Position numbers and translations under genes: made by a program
Shown: positions 9,827 to 19,332 of the stretch, one piece after another
Position numbering within the stretch: the first letter of the stretch is position 1
Layout of the letters: every line of letters begins with the position of its first letter
Assembly (NCBI GenBank): GCA_041621405.1
Contig: JBFKAV010000012.1
Coordinates: 1 to 40,092 of the forward strand
Source of the DNA: JBFKAV01 sp041621405
Lineage (GTDB): Bacteria > Pseudomonadota > Alphaproteobacteria > Rhodobacterales > Rhodobacteraceae
Length of the DNA stretch: 40,092 nucleotides
Direction: 5' to 3'
Notes under the pieces: model-generated
Database searches by the model: none
Told to the model about the DNA's origin: nothing
What the model saw: only the letters and a program-made list of their open reading frames with translations

Positions 9827-12800
9827 ATGGCTGAGTTCGACGATCTCCAGGCGCAGCTGGCCCAGGCCCGCGCCGAAGAGCTCGGCCAGTCGCACGAGGT
9901 GTTCCGCGCCCGCGAGGCGCTCGACCGGCTCGGCCGCCAGCGCGCAGAGGTGCTGCGCCGCGGCGACGAGAACGATCTGCAGGCGATCGACGGCGCGATC
10001 GCCGAGCGCGAGGAAGCGCTCGCAGGCCTGCGCGCCGAACTCGACGGCGCCCGCGTCGGGCTTGCCGACCTGCATATCCGGTTCGAGGATTTCACCGATC
10101 CGCGCGAGCACATCTCCCGACTCGACGACCGGATCCCGATCTGCCTCATGCCGCTCCGGCTCGAGGTGCGTTTCAAGCCGGCCGCCGATCTCGGCGGCGA
10201 TGCAGACGGCGACGCGGCAGGCGAGATGTGGGTCCGCGCCTATCCCGACGACATTACCGTCGACAGCTTCGAGGCGACGCTGACCGAGACGGAGGCGGCC
10301 GACGCCCGGCGCTACTGGGCTGGGGTCTGGGCCGCTGGCGGCGTCGAAGCGCAGGAGCGCGCCGCCTGGCGGACCCTGCACGCGGGCCAGGGCGCCGGGC
10401 GGTCGTTCTGGATCACCCAGGTCTACCTGCCGGTCAACCCCGAGGACCGGCCCGTGCCGCCGGCAGAACGGCCCTGGATCGTCCTCGCGATTGAGATTGA
10501 TGTGCCACTCACCGACCCCGAGCGCGCCGCCATGCGCGTCTACTGGGCGGAGATCTGGCAAGCCGGCGACGATCTCGCGGTGCGCGAGGCCGCAGCCGAC
10601 GCGCTCGCCGCCGCCGTCGGGGCCAGTCGAGCGGCCGAGCTCGTCGCGACCACGCGCCCGATCAACCTCGCAGACCCGCCGCCCGGGACGGCGACCCGCG
10701 CCGAGACGGAGGTCATCGTTGCCTTCCTGAACTTCCCCACCGCCGAGGAAGCCGGGCTCCGGCAGGCCGGATGGGCAACGGCGCCGACTGCCCGTCTCCT
10801 GCCGGACCGGCTGGTCCTCCTTGGCTTCAACGGCGGGGAGCTAGAGCTCGAGGTGCTCGGCCGCCGCATCCCGGACGCGCTCGCCGTCGCCCCGGACCCC
10901 TCTGCCGAGGAGGCCGACCAGATCGCCCCCGACGGCGACGACCTCAAGATCCCCGACGACATCGCCTGGCTCACCGACTTCGAGCGCGCCGTCGAGATCG
11001 GAATGGGTTTCCGGGTGCCACTCGCCGCGGCGCCGTTCCGCCTGGGCTTCCAGGAGCTCTGCGTCCTCGGCCTCCGCCTCAGCGCCGATGCCGGGGCAGG
11101 CCGCGCGGCGATGGAAGACCTGATCGGCAACCATCATCGCTCGAAGGCGGGTTTCAATATCGTGCCCCAGGGCCGGCCGACCAACAACGTCGAGGCGATC
11201 CCGTCGGACTATTCCTGGCGTGAAGACAGCGACGTCAGCTTCGACCACTTCTTCGGGACCCCGCCCAACGATCCCGACGGCTGGTTCGTGAAACGCGATG
11301 GGCGCTGGCTTGCCCAAATGCTCGGCCTCTCGCCTGCCGCGCTCTCGACGATCCCGCATTACGGCCAGAGCGACATCTGCGACGCCAAGGCGATGAACGT
11401 CGCGCTCTGGCCGGCGACGCTGGGCTACTTCATGGAAAGCATGCTCAACCCGATCTTCCGCACCGCGACGATCGAGCGCACGCGGGATTTCTTCGGCCGC
11501 CATGTCACTGCCCGCGGCACCATCCCCGCGATCCGCGTAGGCCGCCAGCCTTACGGCATCCTGCCCGTCACCGCGAGGTCGCGCCTGTCTTGGTTCTCGA
11601 CGCTGGTCAAGCGCGAGGCGATCGGCCGGCAGGAGGGCGCATTCCTCGCCCGCCTCCACGGCATCCTGCGCCAGGTCGACGCGGATTTCGCGCCGCTCCT
11701 CGCCAATGTCCGCCAGATCGGTGCAGCGGGCGTCACCGATCCGCAGCAGGCACTTCTCGACGTGGTCGGCCTGCACCCGATGTCGGTCGAATTCCAGCAG
11801 CGCTACGCCGAGAGCCTGCAGCAGCTATACAACCGGCTGGCGATGAACGGCGCGGGCGGCGCCTTCCTCGCCTTCGTGATCGCCGCCGCCTATGCGGCGA
11901 GCGGGATCCAGCTTCTCGAGCGCTTCGGCTACGTCCACGATCCCGAAGGCGACAACCCGGACATCCTCGACAAGTTCTTCACCGCCGGAGCCAACGTGCT
12001 CGGCGGAGGGCTCGTCGACGACCGGCCGGTCTCCGAGACCGATCCGCTACGGCCCCAGAACGACAGCGGCGAGAATTACCTCAACTGGCTGCTCACCGCC
12101 GCCCAAACATCGCACGACGCCCTGCGCATGCAGGAGGGCTTCGCCGAAGGCGTGCCGCGGGCGCTGCTCTACCACATGATGCACCACGCTCTCGACCTCA
12201 GCTTCGTCGAGGTCAGCCTGTCCCTCTATCTGAACGCCGGCCTCATCACCGCCGACGACCGCGAGGCACTCCGACGCGAGCCCGCCTTCCTGCAGGTCTC
12301 CGAGGCCTCGTTCGCCGACCCCGCGCTCGCCGACCCCGCGCTCGCCGGCGGCAGCCGCTGGCGACATCTCTACGCCCGCGAGGCGGCGATCACCGGGGCG
12401 CCGGACGCGCGCATCGGGGATTTCATCCCGCAGGTGCTGGCGACGATGCAGGCGACAGCCTACCTCAACCGCCAGCTCCGCGCGCTCGACCACCTCTCGG
12501 CCCGGCCGACCGCTGCGCTCGAGCGCTGCCTCGCCGAGCATGTCGATCTCTGCTCCTACCGGCTCGATGCCTGGTATGGCGGGCTCATGAGCCGTCAGCT
12601 CGAATGGATGCGCTTCGGCGACCTTCCCCCGGTCCCGAGGATCGACACCGACGGCGACGGGATTCCCGACGCGCGCGATCCCGATGCTCCCGAGGCCGGC
12701 GCCAGGACCGGCCTCTATCTCGGCGCGTGGGGCTGGCTCGAGGACATCAAGCCCGAGTTCCGCACGCTGACGCCGGTCGACCTGCCGCCGGAGCTCGACA

Positions 12801-15544
12801 AGGTGTTCCACGCCCAGGATGCGCCGAGGCTGGTGGAGGACGACGAGAACCAGGGCTACATCCACGCGCCGTCTTTGAACCACGCCGTCACTGCGGCCAT
12901 CCTTCGTAACGGCTATCTCTCGAACGCGACGCCGGGAGCCCCAGACGCGCTGGCGATCAACCTCAGTTCCGACCGGGTCCGCGTCGCGCTCGCGATCATC
13001 GAGGGGATGAAGGCCGACCAGAACCTCGCGGCGCTCCTCGGCTATTACTTCGAGCGCTGGCTGCACGACCGTCACGACGTCGAGGTCGACGAGTTCATCT
13101 TCGATCTGCGCAAGGCGTTTCCGATCGCCGGCAACCGGCTGCGGCCAACGCGGGTGGGCGCCACCGACGAGGCCGGCCAGAAGCTCCGGATCAACCGGAT
13201 CGAGGCGCGAAACGTCCTCGACGGGCTGGCCTTAGTGGAGCATCTGAAGACGTCGCCGGCAAGCTATCCGTTCGGCCTGAGCGACATGCCGGTGGCGAGC
13301 GCTACCCAAGCCGCCGCAATCAGCCAGGAGGCATCGCGTCTGCGCGACATCGCCGACGCGGTCGCCGATCTCGCCATGGCCGAGTCGGTCCACCAGGTCG
13401 CGCAGGGCAACTACGACCGCGCCGGCGCCGTGCTCGACACCTATTCCAAGGGCAAGTTCCCGCAGACCCCGGACGTGATCCGCACGCCGCGCTCCGGCGT
13501 CACGCTCAGCCATCGGGTTGCCCTGCACCTGCCCGTCGGCCTCGACCCGACCGATCCCGCCCGGATCTCGCCGCGGGCTCGGACGGAGCCTGCGCTCGAC
13601 GCCTGGCTCGCGACCGTGCTGCCCGATCCTGCGCGCGTCGCTTGCGAGGTGACAGTGCGCGATCCTGCCGGCGGCCCGGACGCCACTCACATCGTCTCGC
13701 AGGCCGATCTCGGTCTCGCGCCGCTCGACCTCCTCTACCTTCTCGACCCAGACAGCGAGCGGGCCTCGCGCGCGCTCGACGACCAGATCGAAGCCCATGT
13801 CTTCGCCACCCACGGACCCCGGCCCGACGTGGCGATGACGATCGCCTACCGACCGCGCCTGGCGGCGGTTTCCGACCACGTGCCGTTCTTCGAGCTCGCC
13901 GCCCTCATCCGCCCCTTGCGCGGCCTTGCCCTGCGCTCGCGCCCGCTCCGGCCGACCGACATGGCGCTCGCGCAGGAGGCGAAGGACGACCAGGACCTGA
14001 CCCAGACGCTCGATCCGCTGCGGATCACCTTGGGTCGCGACACGCTCGAGGCCGGCCGCGACGCGGTCGCTGGCATCGCCGCGGCGCTCGGGCCGCAGTT
14101 CGAGGCCGATCCTCGCCCCGACTCCACCATCGTCACCGAGGCCGACGGCCGGATCGACGCCTTCGTCGCGGCGATGCTCCAGATCGCGCCCTTCGCGCAA
14201 CTCGAAAGCGGCACCGGCGCGATCTTCGCCGACCGCGGCCGCGCCTACGCCGCGCTGCAGGCGGCGTTCTCCGACCACCTGCCGCGCTGGACGGAGCGGC
14301 TCGACGCCTTTGACGCCGCAATCCAGGCCCACGACGACGATCCCGCCGCCGATGCCGAGAGCCAGATCCAGCGCCTGCTGATCGCCGAGCGGATCATCCG
14401 CACCACGCCGAACGCGCCGACCCCGGCCGACCCGGCCGTGTTCCGCACTCTTCTCGTCGACACCGACCGCGTCGCCTTCGAGGCGGCGCGCGACGCGCTG
14501 GCGGCGATCGGCGCCGCAGAGACCACGCTTTCCGGCCTCCACGACGCGCTCGCCGCAGCGATCCCCGGCACGCTCGCCTTCCTGCCCGAGGCCGAGGCGC
14601 TCGACCTCGGCGGCCCGGCCACGCTCATCGTGACGCTCTCGGAGGACATCCTGCGCCGCTCCACCGTGCTCGAGGCCGAGCTGACCGTCCGCCTCGCCGC
14701 GGTTCAGGCCAAGCTCGACCAGGCCGCCGCCGACGGCGACGCGCGCGGCCGCATCGAGGCGCTGACCGACTCCGCGAAACTTCTCTACGGCAAGGATTTC
14801 ACCCTCGTTCCGAGCTTCACCCTACCTCGGGACGTGGCCACGGAGTGGCGCGCCGCCTGGGGCCCCGGACCGGCCGCCAGCACCGCGATCCTTGACCACC
14901 AGACTACAACCCTCGGCCGGCCGTTCCCGGTCGAGGACTGGCTGACCGGCATCGCCCGCGTGCGCGAGAAGATTGGCGATCTCGAGGCCGCCGCCCGCCT
15001 CGCCGAGGCCTTTGGCACGGAGCAGCTCACCCTCCAGCCGCTCCAGTTTCCCAACCGTCCCGACCAACCCTGGCTCGCGCTCGACTATCCCGCTACGCTG
15101 CCCGACGGCAGCGATCTGGTGATCGACGAGGACAAGATCCTCTTCACCTCGCTCTACGCCACGCCGTTCGACGAAACGCTTTCCCAAGCCGGCCTCTGGA
15201 TCGACGATTGGACCGAGACGATCCCGAGCCCGACCGAGGATACCGGCCTGGCCTTCCACTACGACCGGCCGAACTCCGAGCCGCCGCAGGCGCTCTTGCT
15301 CGCGCTGCCGGCCGATTTCACCGGCGCATGGCAGTGGCGTGACCTCGTCGACGGCGTGCGCGAGACGATGGACCTCGCTCGCAAGCGCGCCATCGAGCCT
15401 GACCACATCGACCAGACGCCCTACACCCGGGTCCTGCCCGCGATCGTCTCGGCGGTGACCTTCCGGCCGCTGACCGCGGCGCTCAACTTCTCCTTCAACA
15501 ACGGGCTGGCGGAAACGCTGGCCAGCGTGGCCCCCAATGAATGA
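9827..15544 (+). CDS. Uncharacterised 1905-aa protein with N-terminal coiled coil
   Basis: The largest gene in the window, preceded by a purine-rich GGGAGCGGAAGG ribosome binding site. Residues ~1-80 are a heptad-rich coiled coil (LQAQLAQARAEEL; AIAEREEALAGLRAELDGAR), and a second coiled region lies near 1620-1660. Around residues 938-952 sits a DTDGDGIPDARDPD loop, the spacing of thrombospondin-type-3/EF-like calcium-binding loops. The rest alternates helical Ala/Leu/Asp-rich segments with Trp/Tyr-containing blocks such as EYLN- and YGILPV-like motifs. No signal peptide, transmembrane helix or enzymatic motif is recognisable. The stop overlaps the start of the next gene by 8 bases, implying translational coupling. 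It could be a structural component; I assign no function. Confidence 0.82.
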   Translation: MAEFDDLQAQLAQARAEELGQSHEVFRAREALDRLGRQRAEVLRRGDENDLQAIDGAIAEREEALAGLRAELDGARVGLADLHIRFEDFTDPREHISRLDDRIPICLMPLRLEVRFKPAADLGGDADGDAAGEMWVRAYPDDITVDSFEATLTETEAADARRYWAGVWAAGGVEAQERAAWRTLHAGQGAGRSFWITQVYLPVNPEDRPVPPAERPWIVLAIEIDVPLTDPERAAMRVYWAEIWQAGDDLAVREAAADALAAAVGASRAAELVATTRPINLADPPPGTATRAETEVIVAFLNFPTAEEAGLRQAGWATAPTARLLPDRLVLLGFNGGELELEVLGRRIPDALAVAPDPSAEEADQIAPDGDDLKIPDDIAWLTDFERAVEIGMGFRVPLAAAPFRLGFQELCVLGLRLSADAGAGRAAMEDLIGNHHRSKAGFNIVPQGRPTNNVEAIPSDYSWREDSDVSFDHFFGTPPNDPDGWFVKRDGRWLAQMLGLSPAALSTIPHYGQSDICDAKAMNVALWPATLGYFMESMLNPIFRTATIERTRDFFGRHVTARGTIPAIRVGRQPYGILPVTARSRLSWFSTLVKREAIGRQEGAFLARLHGILRQVDADFAPLLANVRQIGAAGVTDPQQALLDVVGLHPMSVEFQQRYAESLQQLYNRLAMNGAGGAFLAFVIAAAYAASGIQLLERFGYVHDPEGDNPDILDKFFTAGANVLGGGLVDDRPVSETDPLRPQNDSGENYLNWLLTAAQTSHDALRMQEGFAEGVPRALLYHMMHHALDLSFVEVSLSLYLNAGLITADDREALRREPAFLQVSEASFADPALADPALAGGSRWRHLYAREAAITGAPDARIGDFIPQVLATMQATAYLNRQLRALDHLSARPTAALERCLAEHVDLCSYRLDAWYGGLMSRQLEWMRFGDLPPVPRIDTDGDGIPDARDPDAPEAGARTGLYLGAWGWLEDIKPEFRTLTPVDLPPELDKVFHAQDAPRLVEDDENQGYIHAPSLNHAVTAAILRNGYLSNATPGAPDALAINLSSDRVRVALAIIEGMKADQNLAALLGYYFERWLHDRHDVEVDEFIFDLRKAFPIAGNRLRPTRVGATDEAGQKLRINRIEARNVLDGLALVEHLKTSPASYPFGLSDMPVASATQAAAISQEASRLRDIADAVADLAMAESVHQVAQGNYDRAGAVLDTYSKGKFPQTPDVIRTPRSGVTLSHRVALHLPVGLDPTDPARISPRARTEPALDAWLATVLPDPARVACEVTVRDPAGGPDATHIVSQADLGLAPLDLLYLLDPDSERASRALDDQIEAHVFATHGPRPDVAMTIAYRPRLAAVSDHVPFFELAALIRPLRGLALRSRPLRPTDMALAQEAKDDQDLTQTLDPLRITLGRDTLEAGRDAVAGIAAALGPQFEADPRPDSTIVTEADGRIDAFVAAMLQIAPFAQLESGTGAIFADRGRAYAALQAAFSDHLPRWTERLDAFDAAIQAHDDDPAADAESQIQRLLIAERIIRTTPNAPTPADPAVFRTLLVDTDRVAFEAARDALAAIGAAETTLSGLHDALAAAIPGTLAFLPEAEALDLGGPATLIVTLSEDILRRSTVLEAELTVRLAAVQAKLDQAAADGDARGRIEALTDSAKLLYGKDFTLVPSFTLPRDVATEWRAAWGPGPAASTAILDHQTTTLGRPFPVEDWLTGIARVREKIGDLEAAARLAEAFGTEQLTLQPLQFPNRPDQPWLALDYPATLPDGSDLVIDEDKILFTSLYATPFDETLSQAGLWIDDWTETIPSPTEDTGLAFHYDRPNSEPPQALLLALPADFTGAWQWRDLVDGVRETMDLARKRAIEPDHIDQTPYTRVLPAIVSAVTFRPLTAALNFSFNNGLAETLASVAPNE

Positions 15545-17411
15545 CTTCATCGCCATCGCCAACATCGACGCCGTGTTCGCGGCCAAGCGGCTCCTGCCCA
15601 CGATCACGCTCTGGAACCGGCTCGAGGGGCGGCCGCGCCGGGCCGACTTCGACGAGGCTCTGCAGGCCAAGGTGGCCGACGCGCTCTGGATGCTCGCGCG
15701 GCAGTGGCAGATGGGCGAGTTCCAGGGCGACGACGCCGGCTCACCGATCACCGCCAAGGTGCACATCGATACGACCGAGCTCACCAAGTTCAAACCCGCG
15801 AACGGCGCCGCTGAGCTGTTCCCCAACACGATTCCGCTTGAGACCAGGGTCGAGGCGCGGCCGATCACGTACCGTGCCGGCGATCAGGCGTTGTCGTGGG
15901 ACATCCGGGCCGAGCTTGGCCGCCACTGGCTCCGGCTCGTCGGAGGGATCGAGGCCGGCCTTGCGCAGAAATTCATCGACGCGTTGGGCCTCGCCGAGCC
16001 CGATCCAGACGATCCCGCCCAGGCCGCGGTCACCGCACACCGCGAGAGCTGGGAGACGATGGCTGCGCTCGCCGGCCGCGCGATGGACGGCTACGCGCTC
16101 GTCGAGCACCTGAACGCCGACCCCGCGAACCACGCCCACGACCTCGTGGCGCTCGACGACCCGGCGGCCAACGCCGCTGCCGTCGAAGCCGCCGAGGTCG
16201 TCTTCCTCGATCTCTTCCGCCGGTTATTCTACCAGCCCGAAGGTCCTGACGCCTGGCTGCCCGAGCGCATGGAATACGCCTTCGAGACTTCTGGCCCGCA
16301 GGACGGCGGCGAGGCGCATTTCGTCGCCGAGGAATATTTCCACGGCCACCTAGACTGGTACAACCTCGACCGGGTGCGCGCCGCCGACGGGCTCGGTCCG
16401 GTCGAAGGCGAGCCCGAGCCGGATGCCGTCACTGCGTTCCACACGGCGAGCTTCGTGCCGGTTCCGATCAAATTCGACGGCATGCCGAACACCCGCTGGT
16501 GGACCTTCGAGGACAGCCCGACGAACTTCGGCGACATCGACGCAGACACGACCGAAATCTCGAAGCTCCTGGTCATGGAGTTCGCGCTCGTCTACGCCAA
16601 CGACTGGTTCCTTCTGCCCTTCACCGTGCCCGCGGGAACGGTGGCACGAGTGCGCGGGCTCACGGTCACCAACGTCTTCGGGGAACGCACCTGGGTCCGG
16701 CCGGCGGGCGACCGGGAGGCCGAAAGCTGGCAGCGATGGGCGATGTTCCGCAACGCAATCACCGGCGACAAGGGCATCCCCGGCAAGCGCGATCTGCTGA
16801 TCCTGCCGAGCGTCCCGAAAATTCAGGAGGGCGCGCCGCGCGAGGCGATAGAGCTTATCCGCGACGAGGTCGCCAACATGGTTTTCGGCATCGAGACCCG
16901 GGTGCCGTTGCCGCACGGCGGTACCCGCGCCGGACGCCAGGCCGGGCGCGAGACCCGCGGCTACTTCGCCCGGCGCGTCGAAGCGCTCGGTCCGCCTGCC
17001 TTGGATCCCACGCTTCTCGAAAACGAGGCCGCGATCCGCTACGAGGTCATGACCCAGGTGCCGGAGAACTGGATTCCCTTCATTCCGGTGCACGTGCCGG
17101 GCTCGAACCGCGAGATCCAGCTCCGCCGCGCCGCCCTGCCGCGAGTGATCGAGGGCGATCCCGATCCGCCAGTGAAGGTGCGGCCGCGCACCGCGCTCCT
17201 GCGCCAGGGCCTCGATGCCGAGGTGCCGGCCGGCTACGACCTGCACGAGGAGGAAGTGCCGCGCGCGGGCGTCCGGGTCAGCCAGAGCTTCCAGCGCACC
17301 CGGTGGTACGGCGGCGCGGTCTTCACCTGGCTCGGCGCCCGCAAGGCGACCGGTCGCGGCGAGCGCAAGAGCCGGCTGCGCTTCGACCAAATCTTCCCGA
17401 AGAGGAGTTGA
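15537..17411 (+). CDS. Uncharacterised 624-aa protein with an ARQWQMGEFQGDDAGSP signature
   Basis: The last gene of the operon. Its start lies inside the end of the preceding gene (8-base overlap). Near residues 50-75 it carries a strongly conserved-looking signature (LWMLARQWQMGEFQGDDAGS) that I believe marks a family of hypothetical proteins encoded beside large partners like those upstream. The middle has Trp-rich segments (NTRWWTFEDSPTNFGDID, NDWFLLPFTVPAGTVARV), and the C-terminus is basic (KATGRGERKSRLRF). No signal peptide, membrane helix or catalytic motif is visible. GC and codon use match the four genes before it. The coding block ends here abruptly; transposase debris begins about 60 bases downstream. 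Function unknown. Confidence 0.82.
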   Translation: MNDFIAIANIDAVFAAKRLLPTITLWNRLEGRPRRADFDEALQAKVADALWMLARQWQMGEFQGDDAGSPITAKVHIDTTELTKFKPANGAAELFPNTIPLETRVEARPITYRAGDQALSWDIRAELGRHWLRLVGGIEAGLAQKFIDALGLAEPDPDDPAQAAVTAHRESWETMAALAGRAMDGYALVEHLNADPANHAHDLVALDDPAANAAAVEAAEVVFLDLFRRLFYQPEGPDAWLPERMEYAFETSGPQDGGEAHFVAEEYFHGHLDWYNLDRVRAADGLGPVEGEPEPDAVTAFHTASFVPVPIKFDGMPNTRWWTFEDSPTNFGDIDADTTEISKLLVMEFALVYANDWFLLPFTVPAGTVARVRGLTVTNVFGERTWVRPAGDREAESWQRWAMFRNAITGDKGIPGKRDLLILPSVPKIQEGAPREAIELIRDEVANMVFGIETRVPLPHGGTRAGRQAGRETRGYFARRVEALGPPALDPTLLENEAAIRYEVMTQVPENWIPFIPVHVPGSNREIQLRRAALPRVIEGDPDPPVKVRPRTALLRQGLDAEVPAGYDLHEEEVPRAGVRVSQSFQRTRWYGGAVFTWLGARKATGRGERKSRLRFDQIFPKRS

Positions 17412-17469
17412 GTGCACAGGCATCCGCAGGCCGGGGGGTCCGCGTTCCAATCAAGTGATTCTGAAAACG

Positions 17470-18043
17470 CTCGAATTCTCTTTGAGCTTTTGACCTCGAG
17501 ACTGCAGCTGGAAGCCGAGAGGAATCCGCTGCACTAACGCGGCATCGGTGTGAGCCACGAGACGGTCCGGTTTTGGCGGAATCAGTTCAGACCGATGTCC
17601 GCGGCAGAGATCGGGAGACAGCGGATTGGCGGCATGCGATTTCGCCGCTTGCGATGGAACCCCGACGGGATGATCCTGAGAACCGACGGCGAGAGGCAAT
17701 GCTTTTTTGGCGGGCCGTTGATCACCAAGGCGAATTGCTCGAGAGCTTCGTCACGAGGACGCGGGCCAAGAAAGCTGGATTGCATTTCCCAAGAAATGCA
17801 ACGCGCAAGCATGGTCGGCCTGAAGCGATCGCCACCGACAAGGCCCGATACAACATTGCCGCGGCGAAGAACGCGGAGGGCTGATCCTCTGCAGAAGACC
17901 TGCCGCTGAGCGAGCTACGCGCGGGAAACCTCGCACCTCCCGCTCCGGCGACGCGAGCGCGCGATACTTCGGTATCGGCGCATGCGTCGCCTTCAGAAAA
18001 AACGCCGCCCGCACTGATCCGTCTACAATCATTTCAACGACAA
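17470..18043 (+). pseudogene. IS6-family transposase remnant (multiple frameshifts and stops)
   Basis: Translating across frames recovers consecutive pieces of an IS6-family DDE transposase: FSLSF near 17480, RGIGVSHETVRFWRNQF with AAEI from about 17540, then after a frameshift near 17700 FWRAVDHQGELLESFVTRTR, GLHFPRNATRKHGRPEAIATDK up to 17884, and in the first frame again SHLPLRRRERAILRYRRMRRLQK at 17931-17999 and SVYNHFN at 18018-18038. In intact relatives these blocks occur in this order. Stops at 17907 and 18015 and at least two frameshifts make it non-functional. The N-terminal helix-turn-helix portion is mostly missing and I cannot find terminal inverted repeats. Confidence 0.8.
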
Positions 18044-18095
18044 GTGGGCTGCCCCGATCGGGTGGTCCGGTTTCAGTCTTAGTGCATGACGGGTG

Positions 18096-18100
18096 GGACC
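18096..18100. repeat. Target-site duplication, left copy (GGACC)
   Basis: GGACC directly abuts the left end of the IS3-family element and is repeated at 19333-19337 next to the right end. Five bases is within the 3-5 bp range of IS3-family insertions. Confidence 0.75.
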
Positions 18101-18123
18101 TGACCTGGATTCTGGTCCGGTCG

Positions 18124-18960
18124 TCATGCGACTTTCCGGGCTCGTTTCAGTTGGTCGACGAACTCGGCCGGCGTCAAGCCTCCGAGCGCCGAGTGTGGTC
18201 GGTTCTGGTTGTAATCGATCCTCCATTCTTCGATGCGACGGCGAGCGTCACCCATTGACAGGAACCAGGAGGCGTTCGGGCACTCCTGGCGCAGCCGGCT
18301 GTTGAACGCCTCGATGAACGCATTGTCGCTGGGTTTCCCCGGGCGCGAGAAGTCGAGCTCGACCGCGTTCAGGTACGCCCATTGATCGAGCAGCCGGCCG
18401 GCGAACTCGGGCCCGTTGTCGACCCGGATGCCCCGGGGTTTGCCGCGGAGACGGCACAGTCGATCCAGCTCGTCTACGACCTGGTAGGCGCGATAGTTCG
18501 TTCTCGGAGCCGTCGAGAGGGCCTCTCGCGTGAAGCAGTCCACGATCGTCAGGATCCTGAAGGGCCGCTCGTCGAAGAGCCGATCCGACATGAAGTCCGT
18601 CGCCCACACGTCATTCGCACCGTCGACCTCCTGTCGGCCCGATCGATACCGACAGGCCCGTCTCCGCCTGGGCGTCCGGGTGCGGATCGACAGCCCCTCC
18701 TCGCTGTAAAGCCGGTAGGTGCGCTTGTGGTTGATCTCCCAGCCTTATCGGCGAAGCAGGACGTGGAGCCGTCTATAGCCGTAGCGAACACGCGCCTCGG
18801 CCAGCTCCTTCAGCCGCGCCTGCAACGGCACCTGCGGATCTCTCCTCGACTGATAGCGATGGGACGCCCGCCCGAAACCGCTGGCCTGGCAAGCCCGACG
18901 CTCGGAGACCGCGTAGGCGGCCTGGAAGTGCCGAACAACCTCGCGGCGACGGACGGGCAT
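18124..18960 (-). pseudogene. IS3-family transposase OrfB, interrupted by one nonsense codon
   Basis: The frame starts at ATG 18960, overlapping the orfA stop, with MPVRRREVVRHFQ, and runs through SERRACQASGFGR and RVRYGYRRLHVLLRR. It then meets TAA at 18745-18747 exactly where relatives have Glu in an RREGWEINHKR motif. The same frame continues without any shift through GWEINHKRTYRLYSEEGL to the rve-type catalytic core: TDF (first Asp), RVDNGPEF (second Asp) and DNAFIEAFN (Glu), ending in HSALGGLTPAEF. A single GAA-to-TAA change therefore explains the break, and all DDE residues remain. Without readthrough the element cannot transpose by itself. The break looks recent because nothing else has decayed in this frame. 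Confidence 0.85.
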
Positions 18961-19262
18961 CACCACTTTCGGCGCAGGGCGTCCTGCAGCATTTCCTTGT
19001 CGAGGCTCAGGTCCGCGACCAGCCGCTTCAGCTTCCCGTTCTCGTCCTCGAGCTGCTTGAGCCGGCGGATCTCGCTCGCCATTGTCCTCGGACCAATGGC
19101 GGACCATGGCTCGCCGCCCATCCCGGCATAGACCTTCCTCCAGGGATAGAATGTGGCTTCCGACACGCCCATCTTTCGGCAAATCTCGCCGACAGGCGTT
19201 CCTGACTCCGCCTGCCTCAAGGCGAAGGCGATCTGCTCATCCGTGAAGCGCTTCCTGGGCAT
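18960..19262 (-). CDS. IS3-family transposase OrfA (helix-turn-helix subunit), with a small insertion
   Basis: Starting at ATG 19262 (MPRKRFTDEQIAFALRQAE), this ~100-residue protein has the HTH_Tnp_1 domain (GEICRKMGVSEATFYPWRK) followed by the leucine-zipper segment (EIRRLKQLEDENGKLKRLVADL) and the usual DKEMLQDALRRKW end. It binds the IS ends and forms the fusion transposase by frameshifting. Relatives as I recall them pass directly from GMG to EIRRL; here about 13 extra residues (GEPWSAIGPRTMA) intervene. On the DNA the extra segment is bounded by a 7-bp direct repeat (GCTCGCC at 19074 and 19109 on the plus strand). The upstream in-frame TTG at 19283 is a less likely start. Confidence 0.8.
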   Translation of the reverse strand: MPRKRFTDEQIAFALRQAESGTPVGEICRKMGVSEATFYPWRKVYAGMGGEPWSAIGPRTMASEIRRLKQLEDENGKLKRLVADLSLDKEMLQDALRRKW

Positions 19263-19332
19263 CCTGGATGTCCCTCCTTCCAAGGTTCATGCCCGAAATC
19301 TCGCACGCCGATTGGATCAGTTCCGAGGGTCA

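Larger units (their letters stand above)
18101..19332 (-). mobile_element. IS3-family element with GGACC target duplication
   Basis: The element is about 1232 bp. Its left end reads TGACCTGGATTC from 18101 and its right end reads TGACCCTCGGAAC inward on the minus strand from 19332, giving TGACC termini. The 5-bp sequence GGACC occurs immediately outside both ends (18096-18100 and 19333-19337), consistent with a target-site duplication. It carries the two overlapping frames typical of IS3 (orfA at 18960-19262, orfB at 18124-18960). It lies between two unrelated IS6 remnants. The intact target duplication indicates that no rearrangement between its ends has occurred since insertion. Confidence 0.85.

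Noticed and set aside
6176..10561. A 1461-codon open frame on the minus strand opposite the DUF6603-type, 1097-aa and 1905-aa genes
   Set aside because: Its translation is Arg/Glu/Gly/Val-rich low-complexity typical of the antisense of high-GC genes. It has no motif, and three coherent plus-strand genes cover it.
1136..17411. Contractile injection system or phage tail cluster
   Set aside because: No sheath, tube, baseplate, spike or AAA+ ATPase motif was seen. Only the large protein sizes suggested it.
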